Positions 1 to 8,520 of a stretch of DNA of 64,000 nucleotides are shown piece by piece. The DNA lies in contig JAFGTS010000029.1 of the NCBI GenBank assembly GCA_016933965.1, positions 17,578 through 81,577 of the forward strand, read 5' to 3'. The translations under genes were made by a program, and so were the position numbers. Each line of letters begins with the position of its first letter. The first letter of the stretch is position 1. Source of the stretch: Deltaproteobacteria bacterium. Its GTDB lineage: Bacteria; Desulfobacterota; Syntrophia; Syntrophales; UBA2210. The notes under the pieces were generated by a model that was not told the DNA's origin, did no database searches, and was given only the letters and a program-made list of their open reading frames with translations.

Positions 1-193
1 CTCACTGACCCGGAAGGTCATGGAGGGATTGCGGGCCCGGAATGCCGATGACATCATGCTCATCGTCGGGGGTATCATCCCCGCCGATGACCTCCCGGCA
101 CTCAGGGAAATTGGTGTTTCCGGCGTATTCACGGCCGGCACCGCCATACCGGAAATAGCCGAGTTCATACGCCGGCATATCGCGGGGCCCTGA
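1..193 (+). CDS. B12-binding subunit of acyl-CoA mutase (3' end only)
   Basis: Reading frame 2 is open from the window edge to a TGA at 191-193 and encodes about 63 residues. They match the C-terminal end of the cobalamin-binding (Rossmann-like) domain of methylmalonyl-CoA mutase small subunits: a beta strand ending in VGGIIP, then a helix, then GVSGVFTAGT and a final helix. The start and the DxHxxG cobalamin-ligand motif lie upstream of the window. It ends 37 bases before the catalytic subunit gene, so the mutase is split into two chains as in many anaerobes. The domain is clear; which acyl-CoA is rearranged is not. Confidence 0.85.
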   Translation, partial: SLTRKVMEGLRARNADDIMLIVGGIIPADDLPALREIGVSGVFTAGTAIPEIAEFIRRHIAGP

Positions 194-230
194 ATATGAA
201 AAATCGCCCTTTGAGCGAGGAGCCTGTCTT

Positions 231-1973
231 ATGAATGACGATCGGAAGAGGATCGAAGAGGCCCGGCAGGTCTGGGAAGAGAAACTGTTGCATCCCCGGG
301 TGAAGCGGTTTCGCTTATCTCAGAGCCCCACCCGCTTTTATACTCCCCTTGACCGGGGTGAAGACCGGTTTCTTGAAAAGGTCGGATTCCCTGGATGGTA
401 CCCCTTTACGAGCGGGAACAATCCCTTTGATTTCTGGCGGGCCTATGCCGCCGACGCGGCAAAGCTTGGGTTCCGGCCCGATTGGGGAGGCGCGGGAAGG
501 GTCGGAAAATACGGTGGGTTCGGAACGGCCGCCGATTACCGGGATTATCTTCTGAGGATGCAGTCCATGGGGAGGAAAGGGGGGCCGAATATCGCCTTCG
601 ATCTGGTGACACAGTGCGGGTATGATTCCGACAGCCCCTATGCCGAGGGAGAGGTGGGACGTGTCGGTGTCGCCGTCGATTCCTTCAGGGATTTTCAGGT
701 CATCTATGAAGCATATACAGGTGACCTGAACATCGACCGCGTCCCTTCAAATTACACCATCAACGCCCCGGCCGCCGTTATCATCGCCATGTACGCCGCG
801 CTGGCGAAGAAGAGAGGCGTACCCCTGGAGGTACTGGAAGGAACGCCTCAGAATGATATCCTCAAGGAGTTCATTGCCCGCGGCACCTACATATTTCCAC
901 CTGCCCCATCAATGAGGCTGTTCAGGGACATCTGTGTTTTTTGCACGAAATACATGCCCAAGCTTAACATCTGCAGTATCGGCGGATATCACATCAGGGA
1001 GGCGGGTGCCACGAGAGTTCAGGACCTTGCCTTTTCCATGGCGAACGGGAAGGCCTACATCGAGGCTGCCCTGGAGGGCGGCCTTGCCATAGACGAATTC
1101 GCCCCGCAGATGACCTTCAACGCCTTTGGCGGCAGCATGGAAATATATCAGGAAATAGCCCTTCAACGTGCGGCGCGTCGCATGTGGGCGCGGATGCTCA
1201 AGGAACGTTTCGGTGCGGAAAATCCTCGCAGCATGATGATCCGCCAGCCGATAACGGCCCATATCGGCTGTTCAAGCACGACACTGCAGCGCCCCCTGAA
1301 CAACCTGGCGCGAGCTGTCGTTGGAGGAATGGCGGCGGGCATGTCGGGCGGCATTCCCGGAGCCTACCCGCCATTTGACGAGCCTCTCGGCCTCGGCCAT
1401 AGCCTCGAGGCGGTGCAGCTTCAGATAGATGCGACGCGCATCATGATATACGAGGCCAAGGTAGCCGATGTGGCTGATCCCTGGGCGGGCTCCTATTTCA
1501 TGGAATCCCTGACGGACGAAACGGAGACGGCTGCCCTGGAGGAAATGGAAAAGATCGAGGACATGGGGGGGGCCGTGGAGGCCGTCAGCTACATGGCCGG
1601 GGCGGTTGCCCGGAGTGCCTATGAACGGCAGAAAAAGATAGAGAACCAGGAGGAGTTCGTCGTCGGGGTGAACTGTTTCACCGGGGAGACCGAGATGGAG
1701 GTGACCGTGAATAGGATGATGGAGGCCACCTATGATCCCGGGCTGATGCGGACCGCCGAGGAACGGCAGAAAGCCGCCCTGGAGCAACTGAAGAGGGAGC
1801 GGAACGACCGTGCTGTCTCGAACTCATTGAAAATGCTGGAGAAAAAAGCTGAGGACGTGGGTGAGAACGTCATGCCGGCCGTCTGCGAATGCGTGGAGAA
1901 TGAAGCGACCCTGCAGGAGATCTGCGATGTTCTCCGCGGTGTTTTCGGTCAGGCGGAACCGATAAAACTCTGA
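231..1973 (+). CDS. Acyl-CoA mutase large (catalytic) subunit, atypical methylmalonyl-CoA mutase family
   Basis: The 580-residue protein is the substrate-binding TIM-barrel chain of a B12-dependent acyl-CoA mutase, which moves a CoA-thioester group between adjacent carbons. Family signatures include YPFTSG, AFDLVTQCGYDSD, GTPQNDILKEF, PSMR (Arg229), GYH (His254) and EAGAT. The Arg and His match residues that hold the carboxylated substrate in methylmalonyl-CoA mutase, so a dicarboxylic acyl-CoA is likely. The usual short link between YPFT and YAGFGTA carries an extra segment (roughly residues 68-95), so the pocket differs from the standard enzyme. The chain is shorter than the fused ~700-residue form because the B12 domain is the preceding gene. 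Downstream genes suggest it rearranges an alkyl- or arylalkyl-succinyl-CoA; this is inference. Confidence 0.88.
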   Translation: MNDDRKRIEEARQVWEEKLLHPRVKRFRLSQSPTRFYTPLDRGEDRFLEKVGFPGWYPFTSGNNPFDFWRAYAADAAKLGFRPDWGGAGRVGKYGGFGTAADYRDYLLRMQSMGRKGGPNIAFDLVTQCGYDSDSPYAEGEVGRVGVAVDSFRDFQVIYEAYTGDLNIDRVPSNYTINAPAAVIIAMYAALAKKRGVPLEVLEGTPQNDILKEFIARGTYIFPPAPSMRLFRDICVFCTKYMPKLNICSIGGYHIREAGATRVQDLAFSMANGKAYIEAALEGGLAIDEFAPQMTFNAFGGSMEIYQEIALQRAARRMWARMLKERFGAENPRSMMIRQPITAHIGCSSTTLQRPLNNLARAVVGGMAAGMSGGIPGAYPPFDEPLGLGHSLEAVQLQIDATRIMIYEAKVADVADPWAGSYFMESLTDETETAALEEMEKIEDMGGAVEAVSYMAGAVARSAYERQKKIENQEEFVVGVNCFTGETEMEVTVNRMMEATYDPGLMRTAEERQKAALEQLKRERNDRAVSNSLKMLEKKAEDVGENVMPAVCECVENEATLQEICDVLRGVFGQAEPIKL

Positions 1974-2025
1974 GATGCACAGGATTGTGCGGAATAGAAG
2001 CATTCCGTGCGCGGGGGTGGAAACC

Positions 2026-3366
2026 ATGGCAATGAGTGATGGGAACCTGACGCGAGTGCTGGCAGAATTTATAGCAGGCACAGAGGAAACCTCCATTCCC
2101 GAATCGGCCTATGAGCACGGCAAGGTCGCCTTCATGGACTGGATCGCCGTAACCATCGGTGGGAAGGATGATCCGCTCGTCGCAAAGCTCATCCGTTACG
2201 CAGGCCGCCTTGGTGGAGAGGAGCAGGCGACGATCATCGGTCACGGCATGAGAAAGAACGTCAGCATGGCGGCCCTGATAAACGGCTCGGCGTCGCACGT
2301 CCTTGATTACGATGACACGCTCGTCTCCTTTTTCGGACATCCCTCGGTGACACTTTTTCCGTCACTGCTCGCCCTCTCCGAGTGGCTCGGAAAAAGTGGA
2401 AGGGAATTCCTGACGGCCTATCTCATCGGTTTGCAGGCGGGGGCCACTGTGGGAGTCTGCGCCGGTCTCGATCACTACATGGCCGGATGGCATGCAACGG
2501 CGACCCTCGGTCATATCGCGTCTGCGGCTGGCTGCGCGAGGCTTCTGGGGCTTGATGAGGATCAGTCGGTCCATGCCCTGGGGATCGGTGGGACACAGTC
2601 ATCGGGACTCAAACGGGTATTCGGGACCATGTGCAAGCCGTTTCACGCGGGAATGTCATCACAGGGGGGACTGACCGCGGCCCTGCTTGCAGCGGACGGC
2701 TTTACATCGGCGGAGGACATTCTTGAAGGGCCCCAGGGATTTTTCCAGGTTCTGAAGGGGGCAGTGAATGCCGACGCCGTTGGTCTTCTCGGTCTGGGCT
2801 GGGATGTACAGAATCTCTCACAGAAATATCATGCTTCCTGCCACGCCACCCACTCGCCCATCGAGGCCGCGCTGGCTGCCATGGCAGAATGGGGCGGCAG
2901 TGTCGATGATATCGGCGCCATCCGTGTCCACTCGTCGGAACTTGCCCTCAGCGCGGCGGGGAAAACGAAACCTCTCTCCGGTCTTGAGGGAAAATTCTGC
3001 ATATCATACTGCGTCGCAAACGCACTGATCCGGGGAGAGACGGGGACCCGGATGTTCACGGATGAGAAGGTCGCCGATCAGACCGTGCGCTTTCTCATGG
3101 AAAAGATCTCCGTTTCCCGTGATCCTGCCATGATCGGCCTTGAATCCCGTGTCGAGTTGGAGACGAACAAGGGAACGGTCTATGAGAAATACTCCGATAT
3201 CCTTCAGGAAACCCCGCCTCTCGAGACAAAGCGCCAGCGGGTGATGGGGAAATTCAACGATCTGTGCGAGCCGCTGCTCGGAGCGGAACGGGCGGCACGT
3301 GTCGCCGGGGCCGTTTCCTCGATAGAGCAGGTGAAGAACATGAGGATCCTGACGCAGGAACTCTGA
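2026..3366 (+). CDS. MmgE/PrpD family protein
   Basis: The 446-residue protein has the full length and layout of the MmgE/PrpD family (2-methylcitrate dehydratase, cis-aconitate decarboxylase, iminodisuccinate epimerase). Visible features are the N-terminal helical bundle with DWIAVTIGG, the HVLDYDDT motif, GWHATATLG, and the C-terminal lid after the KYHASCHATH region. Start 2026 was chosen because GGGGGTGG lies about seven bases upstream and it removes a poorly conserved extension. Family members add or remove water, or decarboxylate, on carboxylic acids without a metal. No such step is needed in known alkylsuccinate pathways, so its job here (perhaps fumarate or tricarboxylate supply, or processing of the adduct) is open. 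Confidence 0.85.
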   Translation: MAMSDGNLTRVLAEFIAGTEETSIPESAYEHGKVAFMDWIAVTIGGKDDPLVAKLIRYAGRLGGEEQATIIGHGMRKNVSMAALINGSASHVLDYDDTLVSFFGHPSVTLFPSLLALSEWLGKSGREFLTAYLIGLQAGATVGVCAGLDHYMAGWHATATLGHIASAAGCARLLGLDEDQSVHALGIGGTQSSGLKRVFGTMCKPFHAGMSSQGGLTAALLAADGFTSAEDILEGPQGFFQVLKGAVNADAVGLLGLGWDVQNLSQKYHASCHATHSPIEAALAAMAEWGGSVDDIGAIRVHSSELALSAAGKTKPLSGLEGKFCISYCVANALIRGETGTRMFTDEKVADQTVRFLMEKISVSRDPAMIGLESRVELETNKGTVYEKYSDILQETPPLETKRQRVMGKFNDLCEPLLGAERAARVAGAVSSIEQVKNMRILTQEL

Positions 3367-3418
3367 AGGGTCCCCGCCTTTTCGGACCCCGGTCGTGATG
3401 TATGAAGGGAAGCGGGAA

Positions 3419-4405
3419 ATGACCGTGATGGAAGACAGGGAGCTCGTTACCGATATTCAGCGGTTCTCCGTCAACGACGGTCCCGGATTCAGGACGAACG
3501 TATATCTGAAGGGCTGCCCGCTGCGGTGCCGATGGTGCCATAATCCGGAGACCATCGCCGTATATCCCGAAATATACTGGAAAAAGAGACTCTGCGTTCA
3601 GTGCGGCGCCTGTCTGCAGGCGTGTCCGAAGGAAGCGATCAATCCGCCTGTCGATCCGGTGCTTGCCCGTCAGGAGGATTCCCCCTACCACAAGATCATT
3701 CGTTCCCGCTGTGACCTGTGCATGAAGTGTGTCGACGCGTGCAGCTACGATGCCCTGGAAATCGTCGGACGACCCATGACGGTAAAGGAAATTCTCGACG
3801 AAGTTGAGAAGGACCGGCCCTTCTATGACAACTCCGGCGGCGGCATGACGTTGAGCGGGGGGGAACCGACGGCACACGCGGATTTCTCTGAAAAATTGCT
3901 GAAGGAAGCCCGCAGGCGGGGGATCCACACCTGCCTTGATACCAACGGATTCTGTCCCTGGGAAGTTTTTGAGCGTTTGATCCCGGACGTGGACGTCGTG
4001 CTCTATGACATAAAGCATCTTGATCCGGCGAAACATGAAGAGATGACGGGAGCCGGGAACGAGATAATTCTGGCCAATCTTGAGAGACTGCTCTCGGCCG
4101 GTGCCCAGGTCTGGGTCAGGGTCCCCGTTATCCCCGGATTTAACGACGACATGGCATTTCATCAGGAGCTGGCGCGTTTTCTGCTGGATGTTCCGCGGCG
4201 GGTCTGCCGGGTCGACCTTCTTCCCTATCATAACTGGTGCCAGGACAAGTATGGATGGCTAGGGATCGACTGGGAAATGAAAGAGATAGAATCGGCGGAC
4301 CCCGGTTTCCTTGAAATATTTGCCGATATCTATCGAGAGGAGGGATTGAAGGCCACCGTCGGCGGTTCCGGCTTTGAAGAGGCCGGCTCGGCCTCAGGCG
4401 GGTAA
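3419..4405 (+). CDS. Glycyl radical enzyme activase (radical SAM), fumarate-adding enzyme D subunit type
   Basis: The 328-residue protein is a radical SAM activase that uses S-adenosylmethionine and a [4Fe-4S] cluster to place the radical on the glycine of the alpha subunit. The CX3CX2C motif is Cys33, Cys37 and Cys40 (GCPLRCRWCHNPE). A two-cluster ferredoxin insert follows (CVQCGACLQACP and CDLCMKCVDAC), the layout typical of BssD, HpdA and other non-PFL activases. The SAM-binding GGGMTLSGGEP motif is intact. The start at 3419 is preceded by AAGGGA. It stands directly before the gamma, alpha and beta subunit genes, matching the D-C-A-B order of benzylsuccinate synthase operons. Confidence 0.93.
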   Translation: MTVMEDRELVTDIQRFSVNDGPGFRTNVYLKGCPLRCRWCHNPETIAVYPEIYWKKRLCVQCGACLQACPKEAINPPVDPVLARQEDSPYHKIIRSRCDLCMKCVDACSYDALEIVGRPMTVKEILDEVEKDRPFYDNSGGGMTLSGGEPTAHADFSEKLLKEARRRGIHTCLDTNGFCPWEVFERLIPDVDVVLYDIKHLDPAKHEEMTGAGNEIILANLERLLSAGAQVWVRVPVIPGFNDDMAFHQELARFLLDVPRRVCRVDLLPYHNWCQDKYGWLGIDWEMKEIESADPGFLEIFADIYREEGLKATVGGSGFEEAGSASGG

Positions 4406-4526
4406 AGCGGGAACGGGGCGGCGGGTATAACCGCTGCCGTATGAACCGTGCGGTCCCCGAATGCAAAAGGGGATCGAGAGATATGTATGAAAATACGGGA
4501 GAGACCCGGTGAAGGAGGTGAAACAC

Positions 4527-4691
4527 ATGCCTACATGCGAAGAGTGCAAGAATTTTTTTCCTATCGAGGACGAGCCCCGCAAGGGTGATTGTGTGGAGCG
4601 GGTTGTCGATCCCCGGCAGGCGTATTACAAGGCGAAGCCCGTGAATGCCGATGATGATGCGACCACGTGTCCGTCATTTCAGAAAAAATAA
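4527..4691 (+). CDS. Fumarate-adding enzyme gamma subunit (BssC/AssC-like small Fe-S protein)
   Basis: This 54-residue protein is too short for most gene callers but has a strong ribosome site (GAAGGAGGTG, six bases upstream). Four cysteines (Cys4, Cys7, Cys22, Cys48) are spaced as in the small gamma subunit of benzylsuccinate synthase, which binds a [4Fe-4S] cluster and contacts the catalytic subunit. The MPTCEECKNFFPIEDEP start and the DPRQAYYKAKPV stretch are also BssC-like. It lies between the activase and the alpha subunit. Such small clostridial-ferredoxin-like subunits separate fumarate-adding enzymes and arylacetate decarboxylases from pyruvate formate-lyase. Confidence 0.9.
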   Translation: MPTCEECKNFFPIEDEPRKGDCVERVVDPRQAYYKAKPVNADDDATTCPSFQKK

Positions 4692-4821
4692 CGGGAACAG
4701 CCTTAAAATGGCCGAACCGGAAGCCCGTAACACAGTTCCATTACATTACACAATAAATTCCTTATCCGGTGCGGTGCGGTTCGGGGGTGTCTCTGAACAG
4801 TTGAAAAAAAGGGGGATTGTC

Positions 4822-7323
4822 ATGGCGGAAACAGCGGTCAGTATAAAAGAACTGGAAGAAAAACAAGAATGGTGGTGGGTCGCTGAAAAGAAACGTTCGG
4901 CGCGGCTTGACTACCTGAGAAAGGCGATGTGGAAAAAGGGTGCCATCGGAGGTCTGTATCCCCAGGGACTGTATGTCGATCTTGAGCGTCCCGTGCTGCA
5001 GACCGAAAAGGCGAAAGAACTTGAAAGGTCCCCGGACCCCTATGTGATCAAGTTCGCCCAGATACTTGCCCATGTTCTCGACAACAAGACGATTTTCATT
5101 ACCGACCACGCGCAACTCGTCGGGTATCTGGGGAGCGCGCCGAACATGATCTCCTGGGACCCCACGCTTGCCGCGGTACTGAATCACGAGGTCGTCAATG
5201 ATCCGACCTGTCTCCCCGAGCCCCTGGAAGAGAGCCTGAAAACGATCTCGGAGGTGGCCGATTACTGGGCGGGGAAATCGGACCTGGACAAGATCATGCC
5301 CTATCTGGACCTTGACGATGCCATGAAGGTTCTCTCCGGCGCCATCGGCTGGGGTGTGCCGCTCTCCAGAGGGGGCTACTCCGGAAAGGATTACGAGTAT
5401 ATCATGACCGGTACGCATGCCTTTGAGGATATCATCGAAGACCTTGATCGACGGATCGATGAAGCCGACGCGAAGGCGCATGAACCGGGAGCTTCGAAAG
5501 AGATCAGCGATCTCTATGACAAGATCAATATGTGGGAAGCAATGAAGATAGCCCTGGAGGCCGGTATCCGGCACGCGAAACGTCATGCCCGGCTTGCGCG
5601 GATCATCGCGGAGCATTTCGAGACCGACAATGACAGACGGGAAGAACTGCTGAAAATCGCAGAGACCTGCGAACGGGTGCCTGCAAAGCCTCCACGGACC
5701 CTGCAGGAGTCGCTCCAGTACGATCTCTTTATCCAGCTTTTCAGCAGAAACGAAGCGATCGAGGGGGCCTGGCCGGCGAGACCGGACTATTACCACGGGC
5801 CCTATTATGAAAAGGAAGTTGACATCGACAGGACGCTGACAAAGGAGGAAGCACTTGACCTCGTCGGTGAATTCCTTATCCGTGCCGCGGAAGTGTCCCA
5901 GTACAAGGTCAAATGGGCCCGCGAGGGGCTCCAGGGGATCGAGGGAACATGGGTGTGGACGCTGGGCGGCGTCAAGAAGGACGGCAGTGACGCGTGCAAC
6001 GGCATGACGCTCGCGCTCCTTGAAGCCGCGAGACTGGTAAGGGTGGCGAATCCCACCTTTGCGTTCAGGTGGCATCCAAAGGTGTCGGACGAAGTGATGA
6101 GAGAGATCTTTGAATGCATCCGGCACGGCCTCGGATATCCTTCGATACGGAATGACCCGGTGCTTATCGCGAATGCCATGAACTGGCACGGGCATCCCAT
6201 AGAAGAGGCCCGGACCTGGGCCCACCAGGCATGCATGTCTCCAGCGCCGTGCACCAAGCATGGTTTTCAGCCCATGAGAATGGCGAACGCTACCGTCAAT
6301 TGCGCAAAGATAATCGAGTATGTCTTCACGAGCGGGTTTGACCCTGTCGTGAACATGCAGATCGGTGCCGAAACACCGGATGCAGCCACATACACGAGTT
6401 ACGAGCAGGTCTTCGATGCCTGGGTGACGCAGATGAAGACCGTCTTCAGTATCCTTGTCCGGCCGGTGAACAGGGCGCGGATACTGGCACCGAAGATGAC
6501 ACCGAGACCATTTCTGTCGGCGGTATCGGAGCGGTCGATCGACAGCGGCCTGGACGTATGCGATCCTTCCATAAGCCGCGGCAACGCGTGGATAACGGCG
6601 TTCACCTGGGTGGAGAACGCGGACAGCCTGGCGGCGATCAAGAAACTCGTTTTCGATGAGAAGAAATACACCATGGCCGAGCTCAAGGAAGCCCTCGCGA
6701 ACAACTGGGAGGGCAGGGAAGAAATGCGCCTGGATTTCGTGAAGAATGCGCCCAAGTGGGGAAATGACGATGATTACGTTGACGCCATTATGCTCGATTG
6801 CCTGCACGAGGCGGCAAAGTTCTCAAGGGAACTCAAGTGCCCCTGCGGAAACACCTGGCCAATCCTTCCCGAGAACGTCAGCGGTAACATCCACTACGCG
6901 AATATCGTGGGGGCCCTGCCGAACGGCCGCAGGCTCGGTGACGCTCTCTATGACGGCGGGATTTCCCCCGGACCGGGGCTTGACAAGAAAGGACCCACGG
7001 CGGTGCTGAAGTCATGCTCCAAGATAGACCATATTTCGGACGGCAGGGCCTTTCTGCTGAACCAGCGGTTGTCGCCGACCCAGCTTGCCGGAGAAAAGGG
7101 ATACCAGCTCTGGAAGACATACATGAAGACCTGGGCTGATCTCGGGCTGGACCATGTTCAATTCAACTGCGTGTCCGATGAAACCCTGAGAAGCGCCCAG
7201 AGAGACCCTGAGAAATACCAGGAGGTCATCGTGCGGGTGGCAGGATACAGCGCGCATTTCGTGGATATCAGCCGCAAGACACAGGATAACATCATACAGC
7301 GGACGGTCCAGGGACTGGGATAA
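4822..7323 (+). CDS. Fumarate-adding glycyl radical enzyme, catalytic alpha subunit (BssA/AssA family)
   Basis: The 833-residue protein is the catalytic subunit of a glycyl radical enzyme that adds a C-H bond across fumarate. The thiyl cysteine is Cys471 in HQACMSPAPCTKHG, and the radical glycine is Gly808 in RVAGYSAHF, 25 residues from the end. Arg486 lies 15 residues after the cysteine, the same spacing as Cys493 and Arg508 of benzylsuccinate synthase, where the arginine binds fumarate. This supports fumarate addition over decarboxylase or diol-dehydratase chemistry. Start 4822 is preceded by GGGGGA and gives the family's usual length; the open frame extends further upstream over the gamma gene. 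The substrate (n-alkane, alkylbenzene, cresol, methylnaphthalene or other) cannot be read from sequence by eye. The neighbouring mutase, ligase and carboxyltransferase favour an alkylsuccinate-type pathway. Confidence 0.92.
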   Translation: MAETAVSIKELEEKQEWWWVAEKKRSARLDYLRKAMWKKGAIGGLYPQGLYVDLERPVLQTEKAKELERSPDPYVIKFAQILAHVLDNKTIFITDHAQLVGYLGSAPNMISWDPTLAAVLNHEVVNDPTCLPEPLEESLKTISEVADYWAGKSDLDKIMPYLDLDDAMKVLSGAIGWGVPLSRGGYSGKDYEYIMTGTHAFEDIIEDLDRRIDEADAKAHEPGASKEISDLYDKINMWEAMKIALEAGIRHAKRHARLARIIAEHFETDNDRREELLKIAETCERVPAKPPRTLQESLQYDLFIQLFSRNEAIEGAWPARPDYYHGPYYEKEVDIDRTLTKEEALDLVGEFLIRAAEVSQYKVKWAREGLQGIEGTWVWTLGGVKKDGSDACNGMTLALLEAARLVRVANPTFAFRWHPKVSDEVMREIFECIRHGLGYPSIRNDPVLIANAMNWHGHPIEEARTWAHQACMSPAPCTKHGFQPMRMANATVNCAKIIEYVFTSGFDPVVNMQIGAETPDAATYTSYEQVFDAWVTQMKTVFSILVRPVNRARILAPKMTPRPFLSAVSERSIDSGLDVCDPSISRGNAWITAFTWVENADSLAAIKKLVFDEKKYTMAELKEALANNWEGREEMRLDFVKNAPKWGNDDDYVDAIMLDCLHEAAKFSRELKCPCGNTWPILPENVSGNIHYANIVGALPNGRRLGDALYDGGISPGPGLDKKGPTAVLKSCSKIDHISDGRAFLLNQRLSPTQLAGEKGYQLWKTYMKTWADLGLDHVQFNCVSDETLRSAQRDPEKYQEVIVRVAGYSAHFVDISRKTQDNIIQRTVQGLG

Positions 7324-7403
7324 GGTGCGGTAAAGGCGGGTATGTCCTTTCCGTGAAAGAGTGTCCGTCCCACGGATGAACAGGAATACGAGGAGGCTGT
7401 GAC

Positions 7404-7772
7404 ATGGCGCGAAAAAGCCGTCAGGATTACGCAAAAGCATCAGGGGTGTTCGGCCTGCAGCCCGGGAAATTTAGCACCGTCGAAGATACGGAAACAATTC
7501 CGGAGAGACCCTGTGGTCTGTGCAAGCACTTTCTGGAAAGCGCGTGGTCGAGCGATGGAAGGGGAAGCTGCAAGCTTTTGAAAGAGGGTTCCGATATCAC
7601 CTGTGATCCGCCTGTCTTTGTTCTGGAGGGGAAAAACGGGTACATGATGAGGATCCTTACCGATGCCTCGAGGTGCACCTATTACGAGCGAAACGAGTTT
7701 ATCGACAAAGACGGGTATGAATGCAGCGATCCTGCGTTCAGAAGGTTCATACGGCAATTCAGGGACAAGTGA
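7404..7772 (+). CDS. Fumarate-adding enzyme beta subunit (BssB/AssB-like Fe-S protein)
   Basis: The 122-residue protein follows the catalytic subunit with a GAGGAGG ribosome site. Its cysteines (Cys37, Cys40, Cys56, Cys67, Cys91, Cys107) include a CGLCKHF...C...C arrangement like the HiPIP-fold beta subunit of benzylsuccinate synthase, which binds a [4Fe-4S] cluster and caps the active-site barrel. It is longer than typical BssB because of an extra N-terminal stretch of about 30 residues. Position and cysteine pattern make the assignment; overall identity to BssB looks low by eye. Confidence 0.8.
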   Translation: MARKSRQDYAKASGVFGLQPGKFSTVEDTETIPERPCGLCKHFLESAWSSDGRGSCKLLKEGSDITCDPPVFVLEGKNGYMMRILTDASRCTYYERNEFIDKDGYECSDPAFRRFIRQFRDK

Positions 7773-7809
7773 GGAATTGCTTCACAGAATAATGCAAAAG
7801 GAGGACGTT

Positions 7810-8028
7810 ATGAAATGTCCTGAATGCGGACACGAAGCTCCCGTTGCGGAATTTCGATATCTTTATAATGCACGCATTGATTCCTCGGTAAGCATTAGGC
7901 AGTGCACACAATGCCAGGCCTGGCTCGCCGTCGATGAACTGGCGGGTACGGCGAATCAGACGGTCGGTCCGGGAGAGGCCCCGTGGGGGAAATCGGCCGG
8001 CATCGAGGGCCTCGCGGAGGACGCATGA
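7810..8028 (+). CDS. Small zinc-ribbon/rubredoxin-like protein of the fumarate-addition cluster
   Basis: The 72-residue protein has two CxxC pairs (Cys3/Cys6 in CPECG and Cys32/Cys35 in CTQC) 25 residues apart, typical of a zinc ribbon or rubredoxin-like knuckle. Start 7810 has AAAAGGAGG about six bases upstream. It sits 37 bases after the beta subunit and before a second protein of the same design at 8089. Small metal-binding proteins accompany some alkane-activating glycyl radical operons, but I cannot assign a reaction. An electron-transfer or assembly role is possible. Confidence 0.7.
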   Translation: MKCPECGHEAPVAEFRYLYNARIDSSVSIRQCTQCQAWLAVDELAGTANQTVGPGEAPWGKSAGIEGLAEDA

Positions 8029-8088
8029 ACCGGGGAAGAGTATCTCCGCGGAAAGTACAGGGAGTTCCTCGGGCAGGGGGGATGTGCC

Positions 8089-8427
8089 ATGGATCTTGTG
8101 TGCCGGATATGCGGGTATCACGGGGACTACCGGGATTTTGATTATCTGTGCAGGAACGGGTGACCGGCCACCGGGGAATCTGATCTCCGGAGATGCCCCA
8201 GGTGCGGGGCTGAATGCGTTTTTTCCCGGTCCGAGTCCCTCGAAGATGAGGAAACCCGGATGAGAGAGCTTTCCCGGGAACTGGCCTTGATAACCCGGGG
8301 CGACGGGCCGGCACGCCTGGCCGAGGCGAAGAGAATAATCAGAACGCTTCACGAAATGAACAGGCGGTGGAACATACAGCGGCTCAATGAATTTCTCCGT
8401 GCGCGGCAGAAGGAACTCTTTTTCTGA
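8089..8427 (+). CDS. Second zinc-ribbon protein, reading frame interrupted by one in-frame TGA
   Basis: From ATG 8089 (GGGGGGA seven bases upstream) the frame reads 24 residues to a TGA at 8161-8163, then stays open for 87 more codons to TGA 8425-8427. The two halves together form the same design as the preceding gene: CRICG (Cys5, Cys8) before the TGA and CPRCG (Cys36, Cys39) after it, with FDYLC matching FRYLY. A charged helical tail follows (about residues 48-112). The TGA falls in the variable linker between the two metal-binding knuckles. Possible readings are selenocysteine insertion, a point nonsense mutation (for example from CGA), or a sequencing error. A stem-loop follows at 8171-8190. 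Conservation of both halves argues for a gene that is, or very recently was, whole. Confidence 0.6.
8171..8190 (+). promoter_or_regulatory. Stem-loop just downstream of in-frame TGA (possible SECIS-like element)
   Basis: CCGGGG pairs with CTCCGG (six pairs, one G-U) around an eight-base loop AATCTGAT. The stem starts eight bases after the TGA at 8161 and the loop lies about 16-23 bases after it. That is near the distance used by bacterial selenocysteine insertion elements. The short stem, and the lack of a clear bulged U and GG loop pair, keep this tentative. Confidence 0.25.
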
Positions 8428-8520
8428 TGGTGCAAGGTTGCGCGGAGAGGCTGTTTTCGGCAACGGGAGGGACCGGCAGGATGGCTGCGACGTGATCTCG
8501 AATCTGCGAAAGGGGGCGTA

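Noticed and set aside
4762..6807. 681-residue open frame on the minus strand
   Set aside because: It lies wholly over the glycyl radical enzyme gene, has no ribosome site or family similarity, and its composition is that of an antisense shadow of a GC-rich gene.
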